Assembly: GCF_004210375.1 (NCBI RefSeq)
Contig: NC_134833.1
Coordinates: forward strand, 144,700,127-144,764,126
From: Tachypleus tridentatus
Taxonomy: Eukaryota > Arthropoda > Merostomata > Xiphosura > Limulidae
DNA length: 64,000 nucleotides
Direction of reading: 5' to 3'
Shown here one piece after another: positions 36,851 through 48,110 of this stretch. Both the position numbers and the translations under genes were made by a program. The notes beneath the pieces are model-generated. The model did no database searches. It saw nothing but the letters and a program-made list of their open reading frames with translations, and was not told the DNA's origin. Position 1 is the stretch's first letter. Each line of letters opens with the position of its first letter.

Positions 36851-37774
36851 CTAATTCACTTTCTTTAATGCTGTTAAAAGTACACTAACAAAAACCAAAA
36901 CAGCGCCAAAAATGCTATACCAGGTGGCGATAGTATTCAAGATGAAAATATCGAACAAAAAGGCTGTAATTATATTTAGAGTTTGAGCAACAGACACTGA
37001 GCCAGCGTTTTGCACTTGTAAGGCCACTGTGATGAGGAGTTGATTCAGTGTCAAACAGATGCCAGAACTCACAACAAGAACACTGTTTCTGCCACAAGAT
37101 GATATTTGAATTTTTTTGAAGAAGAACAGTAGAAAAGTTCCCACAACAAGGTTAATGGTAGACATAATGGCGATCACAACTTGAGGTGGTGTTTTTTTAA
37201 GTTTACGGGCCATTGTATAGCAACAAGCTTTCAATAGACACGCAGAAAATCCAAAAATAATTCCTTTAAACCGATTACCTACGTCATGAATATCTTGAAA
37301 CGTTCGTACAATAAACTTTGGTTTGATAACTAAAATAATGCCCGTCATCGTCAGCATTAACACGAATACATTGTAAGCCCCACAACGTTCTCTCAAAACC
37401 AAGTAAGCAAGCAAACTAATGAACACTGGAGAAGAGGAATCGATTGTGGAAGCAACCGCAAGAGGGAGCCAATGAAAACAGTCTATCATTAGGGCTTTTA
37501 CTATTCCACTAAATATAGCTCTAAAAAACAAAATAATTCTTTCTCCTTCTTCTCCGAAGTAATTGGCTTTCGAATAAATAATAAAAACATTATAAATTCC
37601 CCACTGGATAAGAGCTTGAGTTACCAGAAACTGGGCCGAACTAATTTCTGACACCAGCTTCAAATTCAGAATCGCCAGAGAAAACATGAATCCTGATGTC
37701 ATTCCCAAAATAATTCCAATTCCAGGAACAGTCTTGAACTTCTTAGAACTGAATGTCTGGTCAGAAGTTTTCAT
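36851..37774 (-). CDS. SLC35G-like EamA/DMT membrane transporter, copy C
   Basis: 307 residues, same start and end as B and D; I chose the ATG at 37774 because the upstream in-frame codons are TTG and GTG. It has two EamA repeats and ten predicted helices. Notable replacements against B and D sit at otherwise shared positions: Tyr98 to Asp and Asp107 to Val (LADAS becomes LAVAS) around helices 3-4, Pro130 to Arg, Glu220-Glu221 to Lys-Lys, and Gly157 to Arg after KPKFIV. Loss of the signature Asp107 could impair transport or mark altered specificity. The frame is intact with no stops, so it may be functional, or a recent copy not yet broken. Acceptor-like sequence cttttattcgcag lies directly upstream (37798-37810), and divergent gene D lies 15 kb away. 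Confidence 0.87.
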   Translation of the reverse strand: MKTSDQTFSSKKFKTVPGIGIILGMTSGFMFSLAILNLKLVSEISSAQFLVTQALIQWGIYNVFIIYSKANYFGEEGERIILFFRAIFSGIVKALMIDCFHWLPLAVASTIDSSSPVFISLLAYLVLRERCGAYNVFVLMLTMTGIILVIKPKFIVRTFQDIHDVGNRFKGIIFGFSACLLKACCYTMARKLKKTPPQVVIAIMSTINLVVGTFLLFFFKKIQISSCGRNSVLVVSSGICLTLNQLLITVALQVQNAGSVSVAQTLNIITAFLFDIFILNTIATWYSIFGAVLVFVSVLLTALKKVN

Positions 37775-37797
37775 TTCCACAGTTGTCGACAAAGATG

Positions 37798-38260
37798 CTG
37801 CGAATAAAAGTTAATGTAGTAATTTTTGTCTTGATTATCTCTTAAAACATCTTATTAATACTATAAAGCGTTAGATTTGTCAAATCTTATTTTAATAAAT
37901 CATTCTAAAACTTAAAAATGACTACTTTACAGATTGATCCAAATTCCTTTCTATAAACGAGTGTAATATGATTTTCAGTGTGATAATACAAGCATATCAT
38001 GTATTACATTTCTATACATATATGTGTTTTAAACAATTTTTTATCAATAGTTTCTAACCAAGATCAAGGCAACTATAAAGACAGAACTAAGAACGTAACG
38101 TACAATTTAACAAAGTTAATTATTATAACAGTATTTTCAGATAAACGTAATGGCATAAGTTAAACACAAGATATTTAAAATTCATGAAAGATAAAACGAT
38201 TTATGCATCAACGATTTTGTTGGTAGTTATTACAAAACACGTTTCCAGAGGTTTTTCTAC
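37798..38260. repeat. Upstream intron remnant of gene C
   Basis: On the minus strand it matches the last 450 bp of the intron upstream of D (52660-53103). Homology stops at about 38260, where CR1-like and other unrelated sequence begins. The rest of the C 5' module is thus displaced or missing. The next minus-oriented first-exon-like module lies at 45800-46200. Confidence 0.75.
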
Positions 38261-38489
38261 TTTATATAAAATTTAAAAGTTCAAGAAAGTTGGCGAAACA
38301 GAGAATTAGAACATCCAAAAGAATGTATAAAAATTTTGGGAAAAACTTAAACATTAACAGTAAGGATTTTTTATTCGAACAAAATGTTAGAATCGGGACT
38401 AACTCCTTGTGGACTGATGAGGAAAGGATTATATTTGATTATTATAAAATGCTTTTTCTTCATTAGTTTTATTTAATCAAGGCTTAATG

Positions 38490-39000
38490 AGTATTACTCA
38501 TCTTTAAGAATTGATAGATTAAAACAGGTATGAACAAGATAACTGCATATATTCTGAAGCTGTTAAATAAATTTAGGAAGATTAAAGAGTGATAAGGCTA
38601 CTCGGCGAGATAATATTTCTCTGGGTGTTTTAAATAACAGCAAGGATTGGATATGTGAGCCATTTGCCTCCGTTTTTGGTAAGCCGTTGAAAAGTGGAGA
38701 AGCACCACCCGATTGGAAATTAGGTAATGTCGCTTCTGTCTTCGAGAGAGAAAAATAGAAGTTGTGTAAATAATTATAGGCTTATTATATTAGTTGTTAG
38801 TTGTGTGAAAGGCTTTGGAATTTCTAATAAAAGAAAAACTTCTTAAATTCAGTTAACAATATTTAGAATATTATCAGATAGTCAACATGATTTCTCTACG
38901 GGAAAATCTTACCTTTACCTTTCTGTCACATTTTGAAAATGTATATGTATCTGTATATATAGATGACGGTAAGAGTGTATATTTGGTTTTTAATTAGTAG
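38490..39000 (+). pseudogene. Fossil CR1-like LINE RT, N-terminal part
   Basis: Plus-strand frames give KLFNKFRKIKSDKATRRDNI then SLGVLNNSKDWICEPFA, FGKPLKSGEAPPDWKLGNVA and, after shifts, NNYRLIILV and ILSDSQHDFSTGKS. This order is the start of a CR1-type RT domain (KSDKAPGPDNI ... NYRPISL ... SQHGFRKGKS). Stops and shifts make it dead. A second copy is at 42570-43060. Confidence 0.8.
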
Positions 39001-39099
39001 AGCATGAGAGCTCGTAAAAGGATGGGAGGTAAAAAAGGAGAAATTTGGTGATGATGGTGTGTGCGTTGGATTATGGTTGAAATTTGTTCTTTAGAAAAT

Positions 39100-39450
39100 T
39101 GCTTGTAATCTTCGTTACATAGCTCATTTATAAATAAATATACATGTAGTGTTACGTACATTGACAAAACAAATCTCCATTTAAATACTAGAGTTAGTGA
39201 GCACTTAGGAGTATCTAACAGAACTAATATTCCACTACCAAAACCAAGCCATTCATTAGTCGTACACTTTTTGAAATTACAGGTCATAATATTTTATTGA
39301 ACTATTTCTCTAATATAGGCACAGTATCTTCAGAGCTTGAACTGTATATTAAATAAAGTCTCGTCATTAGTAAAAGAACGCTCAACCAGCTCTTTAAACC
39401 AAAGTTTTTCAAACATTATGATATGTAAGTCAGCTGCTGAGTAATATATA
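39100..39450 (+). pseudogene. Fossil Penelope-like GIY-YIG end
   Basis: Plus-strand frame CSVTYIDKTNLHLNTRVSEH followed by LGVSNRTNIPLPKPSHS resembles the YIG..R.L..R..EH part of the GIY-YIG endonuclease at the C-terminus of Penelope-like elements. After a shift comes SLVKERSTSSLNQSFSN, close to the usual end of that protein. It directly follows the CR1 fossil, so two unrelated retroelements abut. A shortened copy is at 43130-43215. Confidence 0.65.
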
Positions 39451-39729
39451 TATATATATTATACATCCACTAACAGTTTTTCTAATAACTAAATGAACTA
39501 ATTATTATGTTACCTTATAATTGTAGTAATGATCCCCTTTCTAACACAATTTTCAGATATTCCTGATAATGGAACAAGTTATTCCAAAACGTTAAAACTT
39601 ATAAATAAAATGTTGAAGGTTTTGTTACCCGTCTTCCTCTTCACTACTGTGTTATGTTATAAAGAGAAACACTTGAATTAAGATGTAATTTTTAAAATTT
39701 ATAATATTAATGTATTAGATGTATTAGAA

Positions 39730-41215
39730 AAACTTATTCCCCCAATTTTTTATTTTACTCAATTTAGGTACTAAACTCTGATTTTATGTGAAGCCAAAAT
39801 AATGAATACATTTCAATTCTCCATTAAATTGTAACTCACTAATGTAGACACAACACAGTTGCATTTTTTGCTGGCATTTTCAGACCTACAGCACAACTGT
39901 TTTTGCTACTTCAAGAACAGTTATCATTTATTTAGCTTAACATCCCGTTCAACACTAAAACATGGCAGTGAATTGGGCAGTTTTCAACTGCTGCTTCAAA
40001 GTTATACACGTACAATAATAATCTTCAACTGAGCATCACGAGTTTGGTGGAACACAGTTCAACATTTACATTCGACTTATGTTTAAAGCATCCGAAGTGT
40101 GCGACACACAGCTCTGAACCAGGTTAGTTGACATATTTTTACTTTTATTCATACGTTTAACTCTCCTGGTGTCATATGACTTTATATTTTTCATTTCTTA
40201 GTTAAGAAAGACAGGGAAATAAAAACAATTTCACTACAGCCTATTTGTCATAAATGAATAAAACAATACTGAACGGATCTAAGTGTCAAAAGTTTCATAT
40301 CCAAGAAACAAGTTTCGACCTATTTGAGCGTCCTCTTCATTGTAACATTGTGTTCCGGAAGAAATAAAAAAACTGTTCTACGTGACCCCTCATCATGGAA
40401 TTCCTTTAAAGACACAGACGGTCAGAAATTCGGTCAGTTATTTTCTTTCATTACTATCTTTTGTGATCTACAGTTATCAATCGAGAATTTTCATATTCCA
40501 TTTTTTAACATACTCCCGTGGTTTGAGTTTAGAGTAGGAGAAGGTATGAATATTTCTGTTTAAATGAAAAAATAATAACTAATAACTTAGTTTGTAAATG
40601 TTATTATTAGTTTCTTTTACATTATGGACAATACTTTTACAGCATCCTATATGTTATGGCGACATAATCACCGATAACATTTCTTTTTTATTGTTTTTTT
40701 TTTTAATATCAAAAAGTATGAAATGATTATATTTCACTGTGATTCACGTGACAAGCTCCTACATTAAATTAATCATCTGGTAACTTATTTCTACAGAACT
40801 GTCATATTATTAAGTTCGTTAATGCTGGGACCTTAAAAGCAAAATGGACAGTATTTGTTCTTGTTTCACGTTATGGATGAAACTTATTAAGCCTAGTAGA
40901 TCATGTGGTGTCTAAGAATCTACTGTGGGTTTAAAAACCTTTATAAATGTTTCATGAAATTAGTTTTTATACTGAATGAAAATTATCAAAATAAATAAAT
41001 TTCTCTTATAATATTTGAAATATTATCTTCATAATTTAATTCAATTAGAGAGTTATTCCTCATCTCTGAAACCAGTAATATTTAATTTAATGGAGAAACC
41101 CTCTCAAAACAAAGGAACAGAGAAAGATCTTCAAGCTACTTACGTAATGACACACTCCATTTTTCTTTAAATTTACTTTGTTTTTACAACATTAGCTACA
41201 ATACCATTTAAAATA
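39730..41215. repeat. Orphan 5' module without a gene
   Basis: Very close to the D 5' module (49945-50725, then 52060 onwards). It contains the candidate first exon and most of the intron but stops at about 41215 (after ataccatttaaaata), where an inverted SINE block begins. No coding exon follows on this strand. The open frame 40324-40563 crosses intron sequence and is probably chance. Confidence 0.78.
39985..40122 (+). other. Orphan candidate exon 1 with short upstream ORF
   Basis: It ends at a CAG|GTTAGT donor (GT at 40123). A 12-codon frame, ATG 40079 to TGA 40117, lies just before the donor and is identical in the D copy (50306-50344). If transcribed it would need a distant acceptor, for instance that of D at 53103. 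Confidence 0.35.
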
Positions 41216-41394
41216 CATAAAGTGTAGGCCTTAATTTTTTAAAACACGAAAACTTTATGTTTTTCTAATAAGCTAAAAATATGACAAAAAAAACTAAAAC
41301 TGACCATATCGGGAAACTGGAGGTCAAAAATTGGGGTTTGATACCAGCGATTTGCACAGTCAAATATTCAGTAGAAAAAAAAAAAGGTTGGATT

Positions 41395-41605
41395 CAATCT
41401 TTTGAATGTTTTTGAATTGAAATTTCTCGCAAAACTACACGAGGGCGCCACTCGTCACTAATTTAGCAATGTAAGACTAGAGGGAAGAGAGTTAATCATC
41501 TCCACTCACTGCCAACTCTTCAGTTACCCTTTTACCAACATAGAGGATTTGACCGTCACTTGTAATGTCCCAACGGATGTAACAGCGGGTATGTTTGGTG
41601 TCAAA
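41395..41605 (-). mobile_element. Diverged long SINE, head truncated
   Basis: Minus-strand body and tail of the same subtype as 24503-24755 (shares the gggcgccactcgt change). The tRNA head is cut at about 41605, and the 5' module restarts beyond it. Confidence 0.8.
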
Positions 41606-41619
41606 AAATTTGTTGTGGT

Positions 41620-42480
41620 AAAGGTTCAGAGTATAATAAGATACAAACGTTTCAGTTTAAATGAAAAAAGTAATTATTATCTAAGTTTACATATTTTATT
41701 CTTACTTTGTTTTAAATTATAGATAATGATAACAACCATGTATATGTATTGGCGAATTATTTACGGATAACATTTCTCGGGTCCGGCATGGCCAGGTGGT
41801 TAAGGTACTCGACTCGTAATTCGAGGGTTGGGGGTTCGAATCATCGTCGCACCAAATATACTCGCCTTTTCAGCCGTGTGGACATTATAATGTGACGGTT
41901 AATTCCACTATTCGTTGGTAAAAGAGTAGCCCAAGAGTTGGCGGTGGGTGGTGATGACTAGCTTCCCTCCCTCTAGTTTTATACTGCTAAATTAAGGACG
42001 GCTACCACAGATATCCCTCGAGTAGCTTTACGCTAAATCAAAACAAAACAAAACAGTTCTTGTTTTTCATTGTTCGTTGTTTAATTTCAAAACATATAAA
42101 ATTATTACTTTTCTCTGTACTTCACTTGACAAGCTTCCACATTAAATAACAATCGTAACATTTTGTAACTTATTTAGATATCACAGGACTTTCATATGAT
42201 CAAGTTCGTTAATATTGGACTTCAAAAACAGGATAGAGAGCTTTGGTTCCTGTTTCTCTGTATGCTAATAACCTATTAAACCTGGTAGATCACGTTGTGT
42301 AGAAGAAATTAATGTACTTTTAAAAACATTTCAAAATATTTTACGAAATTATCTTTTTATCTAGAATGACATTTTTCAAGGTAAGTAAATCATCTTTTAA
42401 AATATGTGAAATATTAAGCAGCAAAACGTAATTTAAAGGATAAATCCTGTGAAAACTGAGTGACAAATACAGTTGATCAA
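41620..42480. repeat. Partial 5' module, inverted partner of 44870-45790
   Basis: It corresponds to part of the intron upstream of B (about 26300-26930), and contains a SINE that is also present at the same point in the inverted partner. Centre of the inverted pair is near 43.7 kb. Confidence 0.75.
41779..42050 (+). mobile_element. Long SINE shared by an inverted duplication
   Basis: Head gggtccggcatggccaggtg with good A box and B box (ggttcgaatcatcg). The tail is CAAAA repeats. The same insertion, with the same flank gataacatttctcggg, occurs inverted at 45348-45624, so it predates that duplication. Confidence 0.92.
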
Positions 42481-42569
42481 GCTACTTGCGCAGGTAGCCC
42501 TCAAGTAGCGAAATTCAAAACAAATCAAACTACTTATGTACTCATCTTACTCATCTTACTTACTCATCT

Positions 42570-43060
42570 TTAAGAATTGATAGATTAAAACAAGTATGAA
42601 CAAGATAATTGCATATATTCTGAAGCTGTTAAATAAATTTAGGAAGTTTAAAGAGTGATAAGGCTACATAGCCAGATAATATTTCTCTGGGTGTTTTAAA
42701 TAACACCAAGAATTGGATATGTGAGCCATTTGCCTCCGTTTTTGGTAAGCCGTTGAAAAGTGGAGAAGTATCATCAGAATGGAAAATAGGTAACGTCGCT
42801 TCTGTCTTCCAGAGAGAAAATATAAGTTGTGTAAATAATTATAGGCTTATTATATTAGTTGTTAGTTGTGTGAAAGGCTTTGGAATATCTAATGGAAGAA
42901 AAACTTTTTAATGTTATTTAACAATATTTGGAATATTATCGGATAGTCAGCATAATCTCTCTGTGGGAAAATCTTACCTTCACCTTTCTGCCACATTTTG
43001 AAAATGTGTCTGTATATGTAGATGAGAGTAAGGGTGTATATTTTTTTTTATTAGCAGAGT
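42570..43060 (+). pseudogene. Fossil CR1-like LINE RT, copy 2
   Basis: A close direct repeat of 38480-39000 (CEPFASVFGKPLKSGE and SCVNNYRLIILV on plus). Its own changes include sites near 42770 and 42900. It is dead. Copy and flanks suggest segmental duplication rather than a second transposition. Confidence 0.8.
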
Positions 43061-43740
43061 TTGAGAGCTGGTAAAAGGATGGGAGGTAAAAAGGAGAAAT
43101 TTGGTGATGATGGTGTGTGCGTTGGCTTATGGTTGAAATTTGTTTAGAAAATTGCTTGTAATCTTCATTAGATAGCTCATTTATAAATAAATATACATGT
43201 GGTGTTACGTACATTGACAAAACGAATTAAATGAACTAATTATTATGTTACCTTAAAATTGTAATAATGATCGCCTTTCTAACACAATTTTAATATATTC
43301 CTGATAATGGAACAAGTTATTCCAAAACGTTAAAACTTATAAATAAAATGTTGAAGGTTTTGTTAACCGTCCTCCTCTTCAATACTGTGTTATGTTATTA
43401 AGAGAAACACTTGATTTAAGATGTATTTTTTAAATTTATAATCCGTTGGATTAGAAGATGGGACAGTCGAGTTGTACCAATAGATCCCTTATTGACCCTA
43501 AATATTATACTTTTTATTTTATACGAAAGTAAAGTTCCTCTTAACGGCAACTATTTAAACTTTATATTAAATCGATATTTGACATTTCCCACACTGGGTT
43601 CGAAAGATTTTAGATAAACCTTACTGTTCATCATATATATTTATCAATTCATTTTCAGGTGACCTCTATCTTCATATGCTAACTGTCAACTTCACCATAA
43701 GTCGTTGAAATAAAGATAGATGGCGCTTTGACGCGTTTCG
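43061..43740. other. Penelope-like remnant and unassigned DNA
   Basis: 43061-43230 repeats 39020-39170, then a 320-bp deletion removes the GIY-YIG stretch and the match resumes at 43225 (tgaactaattattatg). 43440-43740 has no recognised content. Confidence 0.5.
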
Positions 43741-44390
43741 AATTCCTTTACCCTTCTACTCTGCACAGACGACTCTTCACTGTGGTGTTTTTTAAATTGG
43801 TTTTCAGAATCAGTTTAAGTGTCAGATATAATATCAATATACTTTTACCAACCAGTAGGTGAACTGTATATATTTTATGTTTTTTTTAAATACAAAATAT
43901 ACACATCGAAAATTCTATACACAACATAAATATTATTGTTTTCCAATGATAGAATATAAACAATGTTAGAGCGTGAAAAGAAACTATTACAATATTTAAA
44001 TGCTTATCGAAGTTCCAGCTTAGAACATTCCACTTGGTACCCGGATGTGAAAACCACTACACCGTATCTAAGTGTAAACCTAGAATCATATTTCATTTTT
44101 GAAATTTTGTTTTTTTACTAAATTTGTGTTTTAAATTAGCATAAAGCTACATCATGATCTTTTTGTACTAGGCCCACAACAGGTATTTAAACAATGTTTT
44201 TAGTATTAAAAGCCTTTCGTTTTTGCAAAGTTTCAAACTGGGTATTATTGAAATTATGTTTACGCTGCTAGTGCACAGTTTGCAAAATGAGTGTTATTAA
44301 AACCATACTTGATCTAAAAAATTAAAACAATGTTATTGAAAACATGTCTGATCTCTAAACAGTTTAAAATTGATTATTATATTAAATATC
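43740..44390. repeat. 3' flank module of a lost gene copy
   Basis: Same orientation as 35600-36260, part of the 3' flank of C, so it represents the far 3' flank of a minus-strand gene. It meets intron-like sequence directly at about 44390. Confidence 0.75.
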
Positions 44391-44394
44391 ATTT

Positions 44395-46200
44395 TATATT
44401 TGTGATTGGTCTGTTGTATAAGTTTAATGTTATAGTATAAACATATCACTTGGTACTTGTTCTAAACCAAGGTTTTATATTTTAATTAATAATTTCTGAC
44501 CAAGATAAAGTTAAATATACAAATAGAACTGAAAAGGTTACGTACAAATTAATGATTATTGTAATAGTCTGATTAGATGAACGTAACTTACACCACAAGA
44601 TATACAAAGTTCATAAATGTTAAAATGCATTTATCTGTTAATAATGTCATTGGCAGTAATTCCTAAAGTATCTACATATCTCCGTCCAGTTTAGGATATT
44701 TAACATAAGTCTAAACCAATATACCAATATAAAATTTCAAAATCATTTGCATAATTATAAAGTTGGTAAAAACCACGTTAAAAATTATTTTAAACGGTAT
44801 TCTATTGAATATTGGAAAAATCAACTAACTATGAAGAAAGATGGAGTGTTTCATTACATAAGTAGCTTGATTTGTTTTGAATTTCGTGCAAAGCTACCCA
44901 AAAGCTGTCTCCGCATGTTGCTTGATCAACTGTATTTGTCACTCAGTTTTCACAGGATTTATCCTTTAAATTAAGTTTCGCTGCTTAATATTTCACATAT
45001 TTTAAAAGATGATTTACTTACTTTGAAAAATGTTATTCTAGATAAAAAGATAATTTCGTAAAATATTTTGAAAGGTTTATAAAAGTACATTAATTTCTTC
45101 TACACCACGTGACCTACCAGGTTTAATAGGTTATTATCATACAGAGAAACAGGAACCAAAGCTCTCTATTCTGTTTTTGAAGTCCCAATATTAACGAACT
45201 TGATCATATGAAAGTCCTGTGATATCTAAATAAGTTACAAAATGTTAGAACTCTTATTTAATGTGGAAGCTTGTCAAGTGGAGTACAGAGAAAAGTAATA
45301 ATTTTATATGTTTTGAAATTAAACAACGAACAATGAAAAACAAGAACTGTTTTGTTTTGTTTTGATTTAGCGCAAAGCTACTCGAGGGCTATCTGAGTTA
45401 GCCGTCCCTAATTTAGCAGTGTAAGACTAGAGTGAGAGAAACTAGTCATCACCACCCACCGCCAACTCTTGGGCTACTCTTTTACCAACGAATACTAGAA
45501 TTGACCGTAACATAATAACATCCCACGGCTGAAAGGGCAAACATGTTTGGTGCGACGAGGATTCGAACCCGCAACCCTCGGATTACGAGTCGAATACCTT
45601 CACCACCTGGCCATACCCGGGCCCGAGAAATGTTATCGGTAAATAATTTGCCAATACATATACAGGGTTATTATCATTGTCTATAATTTGAAATAAAGCA
45701 ACAATAAAATATGTAAATTTAGCTAATAATTAATTTTTGTCATTTAAACTGAAACTTTTGTATCTTATTATACTCTAAACCTTTACCACAACAACACGTT
45801 ATCAAAATTATGTTAATAAAATTTTGAATTGATACATCACAAAATATAATACTATTAATAATAACATATTATCGTTGTAACAAATATCGAAAAATAGAGC
45901 CACAGTAAACAGAACAAACTGTCTGAAGTCTGATATTAAATAAACTAGTATAATAACCAATATTTTTGGTTGTGTTTCTGTTGTTGTTTCCTTCCTGACT
46001 GAAAATGACTCACAACTGTGTCGAAACAAGTTTCTCCGATATAAAGCTTTTGACAGTTCGTTACTTTTAGTGTGGTTTTTAATTTACAAAAGATAAACTG
46101 TAGTGAAAATCTTTTTTTCTCTAACTTTATCCCAATCGACTATTACCTTTAACGAACAATAAAGGAAAGTCAAAATAAGTTTATTAATGAAATCTGAACC
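44395..46200 (-). pseudogene. Gene ghost: 5' module with coding exon deleted
   Basis: Read on the minus strand this is the upstream module of a B-like gene. A segment like 25940-26300 is at 45780-46130, the intron like 26300-27380 is at 44395-45790, and a SINE sits inside. Where about 255 bp of intron, the acceptor, the 924-bp coding exon and some 590 bp of 3' flank should follow, the sequence jumps to a C-type 3' flank (44390 leftwards). The order 5' module, no exon, 3' flank marks a sixth locus that lost its coding exon by deletion. Open frames at 44747-44974 and 45808-46029 are intron sequence. Confidence 0.65.
45348..45624 (-). mobile_element. Long SINE, inverted partner of 41779
   Basis: Head on the minus strand gggcccgggtatggccaggt, B box ggttcgaatcctcgtcgc, tail of CAAAA repeats. 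Insertion point identical to 41779-42050. Confidence 0.92.
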
Positions 46201-47180
46201 AGACGTTGCATTAAATCTTGTGAAAAATTATCCCTTGAAATAGTTAGGTAAAAAAAAAAAAATGTACTTTTCTACTACATAGGTAAAAATCTCTAATAGA
46301 TTAAAAATTAATATTAATATAGTAATTAATAAGAAATATTATAATAATTTTTATCAGTAATATTACTTATACACCATTGATTTAAGTCTTTAAGTTTAGG
46401 AATATTGATGAGATCAAGTCAAATCATATTCTCAATCAATATTTATAAAGAGATTTCTTGATTCCTACACACATTTAACAACCTCAATGTCAACGAGAGA
46501 TATAACTTTTTATATTCATCGTTAAGTAATAATACAGATACGATTGTAAGTGTTGAAGTGTAGAACGTTTATAAAATAGTGTTCAATGCTTGATTAGGTC
46601 TGATATTTAGCTACATGTTCGAATAAATGAAAATGTGATATTAGATTTGATTTTCATTTTTAGCATGTCAAGTATGATATTGCTATTGTACACATTAATC
46701 CATTGTTGATTTATAAAAATATTAAGGTATAAAAACTAGAATTACACGAGGTTTTTTCTCTGTTTCAAATAAGATCAGATATCAGTTATAACCTCTCTCT
46801 AGAGTTTTTAGTAAGTCAGTTGAAAACGGGAATCTGCCTGGAGTCTAACTTATGTGACTCTCCCTTACATAACGCCAATTTAGAGAGTATAACAGTCCAG
46901 TTGAAAAATATTTAATTTAGAGATACTAACAGCATATGTGGCAATAGGTTCCAGGAAAGAAATATCGAGCCCAATCTGAAACAATTGCCACAATGAATGA
47001 AATACAACCAATTTATATAGTTAATTGTTAAAAGTACTAAATGTAACATTATCCAGCAAATTCTAACATATTTTTAACAATCATAAAACGTTAGTCACTG
47101 TCTTATCAAATAAATTTTTAGCAATTCCTAACACGAAATATAGAAGCAGACTGAGGAAATACACTGAGACTTTAGACAAA
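46201..47180. other. Intergenic, partly related to 4440-4820
   Basis: From about 46820 it aligns with the lead-in to arrays 1 and 2 (landmark cagactgaggaaatacactg). The earlier part has no recognised content. Confidence 0.5.
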
Positions 47181-47702
47181 TTCATTGAAGATGTAGTATG
47201 ATATTCTCTATGGTTTTATTTACATTGAAGATGTAGTACGATATTCTTCATGGTTTTATTTACATTGAAGATGTAGTATGATATTCTTCATGGTTCTATT
47301 TACATTTAAGATGTAGTATGATATTGTTTATGATTTTATTTATATTGAAGATGTAGTATGACATTCTCTATGGTTTTATTTACATTTAAGATGTAGTATG
47401 ATATTCTTTATGGTTCTATTTACATTGAAGATGTAGTATGATATTCTCTATGGTTCTATTTACATTGAAGATGTAGTATGATATTGTCTATGATTTTATT
47501 TACATTGAAGATGTAGTATGACATTTTCTATGGTTCTATTTACATTGAAGATGTAGTATGATATTCTCTGTGGTTTTACTTACATTCAAGATGTAGTATG
47601 ATATTCTCTATGGATTTATTTACATTCAAAATGTAGTATGATATTCTCTATGGATTTATTTACATTCAAAATGAAGTATGATATTCTCTATGGTTTTATG
47701 TA
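47181..47702. repeat. 40-bp minisatellite, about 13 units, array 3
   Basis: Same unit and same flanks as arrays 1 and 2, but unit variants differ (for example gacattctcta and tggatttatttacattcaaa units). This array has therefore evolved on its own, in contrast with the identical order in arrays 1 and 2. Confidence 0.95.
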
Positions 47703-47779
47703 AATTCTTCACGTTAAGTTATAAACATTATTATCACTTATTAAAGTGTCTATAAAATAAACTTTATAATGTTCTACTG

Positions 47780-48110
47780 TAAACTCTATACTGATAGGTT
47801 TGTTGTTAAAATGTTAAAGAAATTACGAAGGTTCATGAGAGTTCTCAAAGATAACTAATGGGTTATCACCGGTAAAGAGGCTGAAAATAGTTTTCTATTT
47901 ACTGTATTTTTAGAAAAACAACATGAAATTGTCAAGAATGTCCATAAGCTAGAACCCATGCAGACACCACAGATCTTATGATGTAAATTGTCATCATGAA
48001 GAAAGTGGGACTCTTTAACTCCAATGTTCATTAATTTCAGAGAAAGTTGTTCTAAGATGGCATTATTATTAAAAATCAAAATAGCGCCAATTTTATGGTC
48101 TCTTCCTAAA
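47780..48110 (-). pseudogene. Fossil reverse transcriptase, Penelope-like, copy 3
   Basis: Minus-strand frame IFNNNAILEQLSLKLMNIGV and then HHKICGVCMGSSLWTFLT keeps the GV.MGS.LGPFL RT motif better than copies 1 and 2. The YxDD box is lost to a small deletion near 47860. It is dead. Confidence 0.6.

Noticed and set aside
14079-37097. 60-88 residue frames beginning MWQKQCSCCEFWH or MWHKQCSCCEFWH inside the transporter copies
   Set aside because: They are alternative-frame shadows of the transporter coding sequence; they recur because the coding sequence does.
26050-46029. Similar short frames at 26050-26271 (+) and 45808-46029 (-) as a possible small conserved gene
   Set aside because: They lie in the duplicated intron module, differ by insertions and deletions, and the frame is not kept in the 40.3-kb and 50.6-kb modules.
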